DNA of 44,689 nucleotides from Pseudomonadota bacterium (GTDB lineage Bacteria > Bdellovibrionota_B > Oligoflexia > Oligoflexales > CAIYRB01), in assembly GCA_026390445.1 (NCBI GenBank), contig JAPLFX010000041.1, positions 1-44,689 on the forward strand. The letters run 5' to 3'. How positions within the stretch are numbered: the stretch's first letter is position 1; the number at the start of each line of letters is the position of its first letter. The position numbers and the translations under genes are program-made. The notes beneath the pieces are model-generated. The model was not told where the DNA came from. It saw nothing but the letters and a program-made list of their open reading frames with translations, and did no database searches. Positions 8,779 to 15,468 of the stretch are shown piece after piece.

Positions 8779-9948
8779 ATGATCTATGTTGACGCAAATG
8801 CTACTTATCCAGTGACGCCTAAGCACTATATGGACGTCGCGGCACTGCTGCAACAGGTCGATGGCAATCCATCGTCGATCCATGCGCCGGGGCGCAACGC
8901 AAAGGTGGCACTGGAACATGCCAGGGGCTACCTGGCGCAACTACTCGGTGCCAGGTCATTAGAGGTGGTGTTCACTTCTGGTGCCACAGAGGCGAACAAC
9001 CTCGCCCTGCAAGGATTGATCGGCAGGGCTGCTTTGAGTCAGGCGGAGCGCCCACCGCAGTTGATTATCACCGCGGCTGAGCATTCTTCGGTCATGGACA
9101 CAGCGCAGACCCTTCAAGGCCGGGGCCTTTGTCGCCTCGAGATCGCACCGGTGTTGGCAAGTGGGGCCGTCGATGGCGATGCCTTGCTGGCGCAGATTGG
9201 TCCAGACACCGCGGGCGTTGCGATGATGCATGCCAACAACGAGACCGGTGCCGTGATTGACGTCCGAGGTTTGTCGCAGAGGATCATGGAGTTCTACCCT
9301 GCCTTTCAGGTCCATGTCGTTGGGTTGCAGTTGCTCGGCAAGGCTGGGATGACTTGGTTCGGCTCCAGCGGTTTCGATAGTGCGGCGTTTTCAGCGCACA
9401 AGATTGGCGCATCTAAGGGGATTGGGGCGTTGTTTTTGAACGCAGGCGCCAAGCTGTTGCCCCTGTCGATCGGTGGTGGACAGGAGCGCGGACGGCGTCC
9501 TGGCACCGAGAATATGCCCGGCATCGTCTCGTTTGGTCTGCGATGCCAGGAGATTCAAGGTCGTCACGGCGAGGTCTGCGCATCGATGCGCTGTCTGCGT
9601 GATGCCTGGCGACTGGCGGTCGAGGCGGTGCCTGGTGCAGTGGTGCATGCACCCAGCGTGTTCACAGATGACCGTAGCCTGCCGAACACCGTGAACTTCC
9701 ATATCGAGGGGGTCAGTGGCGATGATCTTTTGCTCAATTTCGATTTGGCCGGCATCCACGCCTCGAGCGGCAGTGCCTGCTCGTCGAGCGTGGCGCGGCC
9801 GAGTCATGTGCTTTTGGCGATGGGCTACAGCGACTGGGTTGCGCTGAACTCGGTGCGGGTGAGCTTTGGGCCCGATGGCACCGTCGCTGATGTGGAGCGA
9901 ATGGCCGAGGTGCTACGCGAAGTCGTTGCAAGGGTTCGGCGCGGATAG
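8779..9948 (+). CDS. Cysteine desulfurase, NifS/IscS-like, with altered PLP site
   Basis: This 389-residue fold-type I PLP enzyme has the NifS/IscS layout: DANAT (5-9), FTSGATEANN (65-74), His102 that stacks on PLP, HANNETG (151-157), AHK with the Schiff-base Lys208, GGGQERGRRPGTEN (232-245) and the mobile catalytic loop SSGSACSSS with Cys334. Such enzymes take sulfur from cysteine for Fe-S clusters or tRNA thiolation. The oddity is at 179-184: HVVGLQ stands where the family has HVDAxQ, so the Asp that pairs with the PLP ring nitrogen is Val181 (codon GTT at 9319-9321, one base from GAT). No iscU, iscA or mnmA neighbour is present. A weak AGGAT lies eight bases before the ATG. Confidence 0.85.
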   Translation: MIYVDANATYPVTPKHYMDVAALLQQVDGNPSSIHAPGRNAKVALEHARGYLAQLLGARSLEVVFTSGATEANNLALQGLIGRAALSQAERPPQLIITAAEHSSVMDTAQTLQGRGLCRLEIAPVLASGAVDGDALLAQIGPDTAGVAMMHANNETGAVIDVRGLSQRIMEFYPAFQVHVVGLQLLGKAGMTWFGSSGFDSAAFSAHKIGASKGIGALFLNAGAKLLPLSIGGGQERGRRPGTENMPGIVSFGLRCQEIQGRHGEVCASMRCLRDAWRLAVEAVPGAVVHAPSVFTDDRSLPNTVNFHIEGVSGDDLLLNFDLAGIHASSGSACSSSVARPSHVLLAMGYSDWVALNSVRVSFGPDGTVADVERMAEVLREVVARVRRG

Positions 9949-10457
9949 AGGCGGCGATAAAATGGTTGGCTTATTTTATTAGAAACGTCATGCTTTTAAT
10001 AAACTGATACCAGGATCGATCTTAATCTAGCCCTAGCTAAATCCTCTAAGTGCCATAAAATCATAGAAGAAACTGCCTCTCTCGCAGCTTGCGCTAAAGT
10101 TCTTTGGCGACTTACCGAAGAGTCCTTTGTTGGAGTTGAACTGGTCATTGAACAAGCGGTCAACGTAGGTTGGCAAGCACCCAATGACATGCAGCTCCAG
10201 CAAGGAGGAACCCACCCCATGCAAGTTTGTTTGTCGCTAAAGGAGGTCGTGCGAGTGAAGCCACCACTAGAGAAAAGAGGTACTCTTCACCCGTTTTGAG
10301 TCCTGGCAACCGACATGCTCATGTCTGGTTAGACCAACCCCGTTTCTTCAGTAGACAGGTCACCCTGTGTGACCCATGCCCCAGGCGCCGATTCAGTGTA
10401 GACGACTCCCTCGAGGAACCAATCGTCGGCACTTAATCGGCGCCCCTCATTTTGGCC
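9949..10457. other. Gap of about 500 bases without a clear gene; hairpin-rich and rich in small frames
   Basis: No known protein or RNA family is recognisable. On the plus strand a frame stays open from about 10000 to the TGA at 10297-10299, but without a usable start in its first two thirds. Four consecutive perfect inverted repeats follow: 10255-10260 with 10285-10290, 10312-10325, 10326-10336 and 10358-10374. The minus strand has an open frame at 10033-10224 with a TTG start. Base composition is more AT-rich than in the neighbours. The segment could be a structured RNA, a decayed mobile element or a leader region. Confidence 0.5.
10219..10299 (+). CDS. Possible 26-residue small ORF ahead of hairpins
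   Basis: An ATG at 10219 follows AAGGAGG (spacing about 10) and opens 26 codons to TGA at 10297. A second internal start, GTG at 10255, follows a perfect GGAGGT at a spacing of 7 and gives 14 codons in the same frame (starting MKPPLEKRG). Two strong ribosome-binding sequences in one short frame, followed at once by hairpins, would suit a leader peptide or small protein. No adjacent plus-strand gene lies downstream for it to regulate, so it could equally be chance or a relic. Confidence 0.25.
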   Translation: MQVCLSLKEVVRVKPPLEKRGTLHPF

Positions 10458-10483
10458 AAAAAAAAGGCGCCCGAAGGCGCCTT
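10458..10483 (-). terminator. Rho-independent terminator of the lipoprotein pair
   Basis: On the minus strand an 8-bp perfect stem (AAGGCGCC / GGCGCCTT) with a UUCG tetraloop is followed by a run of T. It lies 15 bases after the stop codon at 10499. Confidence 0.9.
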
Positions 10484-10498
10484 AAAAGAAAAAATGCG

Positions 10499-11779
10499 TC
10501 AGTTGTCGGTGAAGTAGTCGGTACGCTCGGCTTGCTGCTGCATGATGATCGTCACCGGTACGGCTAGCTTGCTACTGGCATCCGTCGCAGTGCCGGTGAC
10601 CGAAAGCGCGCCGATGACGATCTTGCCGTAGTGGTGAACCGTGGCGCCCGAGACGGTCTTGGTCACGAGGATATCGAAGACCTGGTAGCCGTAGATTGGA
10701 TACAGGGTGCCAGCTCCGTCATAAACGGTGGTGGTGCGAATCGCCTGATCGCCCTCGACGCCCGGAGCCGTCGTGTTGGCATTGCTGGTCGTCGCGTCAA
10801 GGGTCAGCCGGGGGCCGCGAGGCAGGATCTGAATGGATCCAGCGGTAGGCACAGAGAGGAAGGCTCGCCCTGGATAGCTATCAACGCCAGATCTGCCGAT
10901 GTAGATGCCATCGTCGGTGCTTACGGTCGAAGTGTTTAGACTATTGGCTTTGCACAGGGTGGTGCACGTCGCAGTGCTGGTGGTGACGGTTTTATCGTAA
11001 ACCGTAATCGGATCAGCCTTGAGATTATCCGCTTTAAACTTAAAAATATTGCCGCGCGTCAAGCTCACCGTGGCGCTGTAAAGCGAAGTGGCCGGGGTGT
11101 CCTCGATGAAGTTGGACGTCCAGCTCAGCTTGTTCTTTTTGTCCCCGGCGACGGTCGCAACAAAGATGCTGTAGGTCGTGCCGTTGACCAAGGCCTTGCC
11201 ATCGCTGGTCTTGCTGATGGTGCAGGTCTCTGGGCCGAGGATCGGCTTACTGAGCTTGAGGGAGACGGACTTGTCGGTGGTGTTCTCGTCGCACACGGCA
11301 AAGTTCGTCGGCGCTGGATCTTCGGTGGCAGTGGTCGTGGCGCTGTCAGCCAGTTGTAGGCTGGTGCCGGCGGTCGTGTTGTTGCCACCGCCGGTGCTGC
11401 CACCTTCGCAGGTGGCCGTCGATGCCGGGAAACCAAAGGCCTCGAAAACGGCGGTGTTGTCCTTGCAGCGAGGAATCGAGGCTATGCCGCCAGCAGCAGG
11501 GTCGATTTGGGCGCTGCTAGGGTAGTAGGTCTTGCCGCTGGTGACCGAATTGACCGTTTTGGCAACGATGAAGATGTCGTATCCTTGGAACTCTTTTTCG
11601 GTGTTGGCGGCTGCAAAGCGCAGGGTCAGCTTGCTGTCTCCAGTGAAGCTGACCAGGCTGGTTGGGGGATTCAAGGCGGAACGCTCTGTCGTCGCTGGAT
11701 CCGACGAGGTCGCGTTGTTGCAGGCACCGAGGGCCAAAGCCCAGCTTAAGCTCAGTCCGACTGTATGGATCCATTTCAT
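10499..11779 (-). CDS. Lipoprotein with fibronectin III-like N-terminal domain (paralogue 1)
   Basis: A longer frame exists, but the start is placed at the ATG at 11779: it has GGAG eight bases upstream and begins a lipoprotein signal (MKWIHTVG, lipobox LGAC with Cys20). The mature protein of about 406 residues begins with a beta-rich segment (LTLRFAAANTEKEFQGYDIF) that resembles a fibronectin type III domain and closely parallels its upstream neighbour. The rest is Ser/Thr/Gly-rich with several cysteines, typical of surface proteins. The function is unknown. It is the second gene of a two-gene unit and is followed by a strong terminator. Confidence 0.75.
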   Translation of the reverse strand: MKWIHTVGLSLSWALALGACNNATSSDPATTERSALNPPTSLVSFTGDSKLTLRFAAANTEKEFQGYDIFIVAKTVNSVTSGKTYYPSSAQIDPAAGGIASIPRCKDNTAVFEAFGFPASTATCEGGSTGGGNNTTAGTSLQLADSATTTATEDPAPTNFAVCDENTTDKSVSLKLSKPILGPETCTISKTSDGKALVNGTTYSIFVATVAGDKKNKLSWTSNFIEDTPATSLYSATVSLTRGNIFKFKADNLKADPITVYDKTVTTSTATCTTLCKANSLNTSTVSTDDGIYIGRSGVDSYPGRAFLSVPTAGSIQILPRGPRLTLDATTSNANTTAPGVEGDQAIRTTTVYDGAGTLYPIYGYQVFDILVTKTVSGATVHHYGKIVIGALSVTGTATDASSKLAVPVTIIMQQQAERTDYFTDN

Positions 11780-11844
11780 GCGCGTGTCTCCGTAGGTATA
11801 GTTCTTGTGGTTCAAGGTCCAGGCCGTGACGCAGTCCATGCGGC

Positions 11845-13167
11845 TTACTGTGCCGCTGCAGGCAGGCGGCTGATCAAAGCGATCGTCCCGCCGGCGACGA
11901 CGGCAGCGGCGTCGCTGTTGACATAGAACCAATTGTAGTTGAATTTCTTCGGCGCGGTGGCGGCGGCGCCGTCCGCGGTGGCCACGACGTACATGTGGCG
12001 AGCCAGTAGTGGCACGGATTGGCCGGCGAGCGAGTAGCCACCGCCGTTGATGGTGATCGGGGTGGTCGCGTCGATGCTGAAGGTCGGTGCTTTGTCGAGA
12101 AGGTTGGCGTCTTTAAAACCATCAGCATAGTAGCCTAGGTCGAGGATGCCGTTGTTTTTGCCGGCGACCACGGTCGGTCCCGAGGTTGCGGTTTCAAAGT
12201 AGAGTGGCCCGGCCTCAGTACCATTGTGAAAGCCCGTACCCGCGGTTCCGCTGTCGTCTTTGAAGTAAAGGGAGGTGCTCGCCGTGGGGTCGGAGCAGGT
12301 ACCGCCGCTGCAGGTCTTTAGCCAGCCGAGTAGGTCGAAGACCTGGCTGTTGGCAATGGCCGCAGGCAATTTATACTTGAAGCTGGTCTCATTCTTTGGT
12401 GTGATGCAGGCGACACTGCTTGTCACCGCCGACACCTGGGTGCCGCCCTTCATGGTGCTGAGGACAAAGAAGCAGTAGGTCTGACCAACCGTGAGCTTGC
12501 CCTTGCCGTCGCTCAGGGTCGATAGATCAAAGGTGATGGCGCCGTTGGCCGACGTAATGTTAGCAGCGTTGGCTTGGTTCGTTAGAGCACAGGTGGTGCC
12601 TGAGGTCTGACAGGTCGGGTAGATCGGCTTGCCATCAGTTCCGAGCGTCGTGATCGGTCGGGCACTGATCAAAGGGGCTTCGGTTGTGGTCTTGCCGGTG
12701 GCATCAGTCGCCGTGGAGGTCACTGCCGCCGGGGGGGTGCCTGGCGCCTCAAAGGGGGTTTTGGCGGCCGGGTCGAAATCGAACTTGTTGACCAAGGCGA
12801 TTGCTGCAGCGCTTGGCTTGTTGTCGTCGCCTAGGATGGAGATGGACTGGCCTTCTGTGACGCCGAGGTCGTCGTGGGTGTCTATCGAGGTGTCCGTCGT
12901 CGACGGGGCGGTCTTCGTCGCCTTCATTCCATAGATGTTGAACCCAACGAAATCCTTCTCATTATTGGCCGCCGTCCAGGTCAGGACGACCTTGCCGGAG
13001 CCCAGGTCCTGCAGGTTCAGATCGCCTGGGTACTTCAGGTCATCAATGGTCACTGGGGTTGCTGTGGCGTTTGATTTACTGCAACCTGCAGTGATTGCGG
13101 CTGCTGTGCAAAAGCCAAGCAGGTAGCTGGGGCCAAGACGTACGACCCCATTGCGCGTCCACTTCAT
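11845..13167 (-). CDS. Lipoprotein with fibronectin III-like N-terminal domain (paralogue 2)
   Basis: The start is the ATG at 13167 with GGAGG five bases upstream; an upstream extension in frame has no signal peptide. The protein has 440 residues, with lipobox TAGC (Cys29). Its first domain (LTWTAANNEKDFVGFNIYG) matches the same region of the downstream gene, so the two arose by tandem duplication. Both have about 420 mature residues rich in Thr, Ala and Gly. FN3-like domains often bind other proteins or glycans, but no function can be assigned. Sixty-five bases separate it from paralogue 1, so the two are probably one operon. Confidence 0.75.
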   Translation of the reverse strand: MKWTRNGVVRLGPSYLLGFCTAAAITAGCSKSNATATPVTIDDLKYPGDLNLQDLGSGKVVLTWTAANNEKDFVGFNIYGMKATKTAPSTTDTSIDTHDDLGVTEGQSISILGDDNKPSAAAIALVNKFDFDPAAKTPFEAPGTPPAAVTSTATDATGKTTTEAPLISARPITTLGTDGKPIYPTCQTSGTTCALTNQANAANITSANGAITFDLSTLSDGKGKLTVGQTYCFFVLSTMKGGTQVSAVTSSVACITPKNETSFKYKLPAAIANSQVFDLLGWLKTCSGGTCSDPTASTSLYFKDDSGTAGTGFHNGTEAGPLYFETATSGPTVVAGKNNGILDLGYYADGFKDANLLDKAPTFSIDATTPITINGGGYSLAGQSVPLLARHMYVVATADGAAATAPKKFNYNWFYVNSDAAAVVAGGTIALISRLPAAAQ

Positions 13168-13190
13168 CGGATCCTCCCTGTTTGAAGTCA

Positions 13191-13208
13191 TTCCATATCC
13201 ATATGGAA
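13191..13208. promoter_or_regulatory. Palindrome in the divergent promoter region, possible operator
   Basis: A perfect inverted repeat, TTCCATAT-CC-ATATGGAA, lies 24 bases upstream of the lipoprotein ATG at 13167. It overlaps the -10 part of a weak minus-strand promoter candidate (TTGTCT at 13214-13219, spacing 16, TATGGA). A repressor or activator site is plausible, but the binding protein is unknown. Confidence 0.4.
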
Positions 13209-13252
13209 CACGAAGACAAAAAATTATCTGAGCTTGAATGAGACGACTATGG

Positions 13253-13282
13253 TTGAAATGCAAGGCGAAAGCAACCTAATAT
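13253..13282 (+). promoter_or_regulatory. Sigma70-like promoter candidate for the lol-bam-lpx run
   Basis: TTGAAA (13253-13258) and TAATAT (13277-13282) are separated by 18 bases. Transcription would begin near 13290, about 80 bases before the permease ATG. It lies in the 200-base divergent region shared with the lipoprotein pair. Confidence 0.45.
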
Positions 13283-13367
13283 GGGCGGCTAAGCGAGACA
13301 TATCGTAACCATTTCTCTGGTCGTTGGTCTTTTTTCTGAACCCTATCCTTTGTCGGAACTGGTGTCG

Positions 13368-14714
13368 ATGACCGCAGCGCGTCCTCCATCTAAAGCCTAT
13401 ATCGCATGGATTGCCTGGCGAAACCTGATTGCGCGTGGTCGCCGTGGTGGTCTCTCGTTCATGACGATGGTGTCGATCTTCGGTGTCGCCATCGGCGTGG
13501 CAGCGCTGATCATCGTGCTTTCCGTCATGGGCGGCTTCGAGCAGGATCTGCGCGACAAGATGCTGCGCGGCCAGCCTAATCTTGAGGTCATGGCGACCAA
13601 TGCGCAGGCCGGCTTCGGACTGCAGCAGCATCCCTTGTCCGCGTTTAAGAGCGCCTTTCCTGAGGCTAGCGACATCGAGCCCTTCACTCAAGCCGATGTG
13701 GTCCTCAAGCAGCGTCAGCACCTGACTGCGGGTATTTTGTTTGGCGTCGACTCAAGCCGTGACAAACACCTGTGGGGCTTTGGTGGAGCAGCTGTGACCG
13801 AGGGTGAGATGCGCTGCATCGCCAAAAGCCACCCGTTGTCGGCAAATTGGGATAGCAACATCCGGCACCCGGGCATCATGCTGGGTGAGCAGTTGGCGGA
13901 GCAGCTTGGCGCCGACGTCGGCGACGAAATCATCGTTCTTTCACCCCAGGTCAACGTCGATACCGCTCTAGGGGGCGGCACCGTGTCACGCTCTTACGTC
14001 GTCTGCGGTAAGTTCCGCACCGGTTTGTTTAACTTCGATGCGAAGTGGGCCGTGCTGAGCTTGGCTGAAGGTCGCAAATTCCTCCCCGACTATGATAGTT
14101 CGCTCGATACCGACGAGTATGTCTCAGGCGTGGCGGTCAATGTGCCGAATCCGCTGCAGGTCCAGCGCATCGTCGATCGCGCCTTTGGCGCTGCGGAGCA
14201 AAACACCTATCCGCATGCTGAAGCTGGTTTGGATGGCCTGACGCCATTGACCTGGGAGACAGCCAACAAATCCTTGCTGTTTGCTCTCAAGCTAGAGAAG
14301 TTCGCCATGAGCATGATCCTCATGCTGATCGTGATCGTCGCGGCCTTCTCCATCAGCGGCACGATGATGATGACGGTCTTCCACAAACGCGGCCAGGTCA
14401 GCTTGCTGCGCTCTCTCGGCATGAATCGACTCGACATCACCAAGCTGTATTTGGCGCATGGGTTTACCATCGGCACCCTAGGCATCATCATCGGCTTGGC
14501 TTTTGGCGTGGTGATCTGCGCTTTAATTAAGAGTTTTCAGTTCATCCCCCTACCGGCAGGGGTGTATCACCTAAGGTCGTTACCGTGTAAATGGCTGTGG
14601 CTCGACTACGGCATCATCTGTGTGTGCGCGTGGGTCTTTAGCCTGCTGGCTTCGACTTATCCGGCGCTGACGGCTTCAAAGCAGGACCCAGGACAGGGCC
14701 TGCGCTATTTGTGA
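13368..14714 (+). CDS. lolC: Lipoprotein-releasing ABC permease, LolC/LolE family
   Basis: The 448-residue inner-membrane permease has a first helix at about 35-60 (with GVAIGVAALIIV), a periplasmic domain of about 210 residues, then three helices near the C-terminus, the standard LolC/LolE plan. With LolD it extracts lipoproteins from the inner membrane and hands them to LolA. Only one such permease gene is present, so a homodimeric (LolF-like) complex is possible unless a second copy lies elsewhere. ATG at 13368 is preferred (GGAA nine bases upstream); a TTG six codons earlier is possible. It is the first gene of the envelope run and is followed after 19 bases by lolD. Confidence 0.85.
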   Translation: MTAARPPSKAYIAWIAWRNLIARGRRGGLSFMTMVSIFGVAIGVAALIIVLSVMGGFEQDLRDKMLRGQPNLEVMATNAQAGFGLQQHPLSAFKSAFPEASDIEPFTQADVVLKQRQHLTAGILFGVDSSRDKHLWGFGGAAVTEGEMRCIAKSHPLSANWDSNIRHPGIMLGEQLAEQLGADVGDEIIVLSPQVNVDTALGGGTVSRSYVVCGKFRTGLFNFDAKWAVLSLAEGRKFLPDYDSSLDTDEYVSGVAVNVPNPLQVQRIVDRAFGAAEQNTYPHAEAGLDGLTPLTWETANKSLLFALKLEKFAMSMILMLIVIVAAFSISGTMMMTVFHKRGQVSLLRSLGMNRLDITKLYLAHGFTIGTLGIIIGLAFGVVICALIKSFQFIPLPAGVYHLRSLPCKWLWLDYGIICVCAWVFSLLASTYPALTASKQDPGQGLRYL

Positions 14715-14733
14715 ATGCAAACCGAGGTGTCCA

Positions 14734-15468
14734 TTGGTCGAGATAGGGAAAGATGGTTTACCTTCAGAAGCAACGCGGCGCGACTACAGCATTGTCGTTC
14801 GCGATGTCCGTAAATCGTACCGGGTCGGACCGGTCGATGTGGAGGCACTGCGCGGAGTCGATTTGAAGGTTCCAGCGGCAAGCATCGTTGCTTTGACCGG
14901 CAAAAGTGGATCCGGGAAGAGCACCCTGCTCCATATCCTTGGGACTCTGGATCAGCCGACGAGCGGCCAAGTGCTGTTAAATGGCACCGAAGTCTCGACC
15001 ATGACCGACCTGGTCGCGTCGCAGTTTCGCAATAGTTCCGTTGGCTTTGTCTTTCAAATGAACAACCTGCTGGGGGAGTTCTCCGCCAGTGAAAACGTCA
15101 TGCTGCCCGGCCTCATCGCTGGAGCGCCGCATGCCGCCGTGCAGGACCGGGCGCGTAAATTGCTCAGTGCTGTCGGTCTTGGCGCCCGTCTTAATCACCG
15201 TCCGGGCGAATTGTCCGGAGGCGAGCAGCAGCGGGTGGCGATTGCGCGTGCCCTCATCATGGCACCGCCGATTCTATTAGCCGACGAACCGACCGGAAAT
15301 CTCGACCAAAAGACCAGCCATGAAATCCAAGAGCTCCTCATGCACATCTGCCGCGAGAACCATGTGACGATGATATTGGTCACCCACGACCTGGATTTAG
15401 CCAGACGCCTGCCGTCGCAGGTGATCATGGAGGACGGCCGCGTCATCCAGGGGGATTTTACCCATTGA
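14734..15468 (+). CDS. lolD: Lipoprotein-releasing ABC ATPase LolD
   Basis: The 244-residue ATPase has Walker A GKSGSGKS (56-63), a Q-loop in FQMNNLL (108-113), signature LSGGEQQR (160-167), Walker B LLADEP (181-186) and the switch His in VTHD (216-219). Alignment by eye with LolD/MacB-type ATPases is close, including the PTSG and FxxLL elements. It powers the neighbouring permease. The start is TTG at 14734 with GAGG six bases upstream. The N-terminus is about 15 residues longer than in E. coli LolD. Its stop overlaps the start of bamA (TTGA), indicating translational coupling. Confidence 0.93.
   Translation: MVEIGKDGLPSEATRRDYSIVVRDVRKSYRVGPVDVEALRGVDLKVPAASIVALTGKSGSGKSTLLHILGTLDQPTSGQVLLNGTEVSTMTDLVASQFRNSSVGFVFQMNNLLGEFSASENVMLPGLIAGAPHAAVQDRARKLLSAVGLGARLNHRPGELSGGEQQRVAIARALIMAPPILLADEPTGNLDQKTSHEIQELLMHICRENHVTMILVTHDLDLARRLPSQVIMEDGRVIQGDFTH

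Noticed and set aside
10033-10224. 63-codon minus-strand frame with a TTG start
   Set aside because: No SD or family match, and it overlaps plus-strand small frames that have SD sequences. It is kept only as part of the gap description.
9949-10457. tmRNA, RNase P RNA or 6S RNA in the hairpin-rich gap
   Set aside because: I looked for their conserved cores (tag and tRNA-like ends, RNase P core, 6S long stems) and did not find them.
13224-13721. Minus-strand open frame opposite the LolC/E permease start
   Set aside because: It is a shadow frame with no SD and no recognisable protein, covering the promoter and the first helix of the permease gene.
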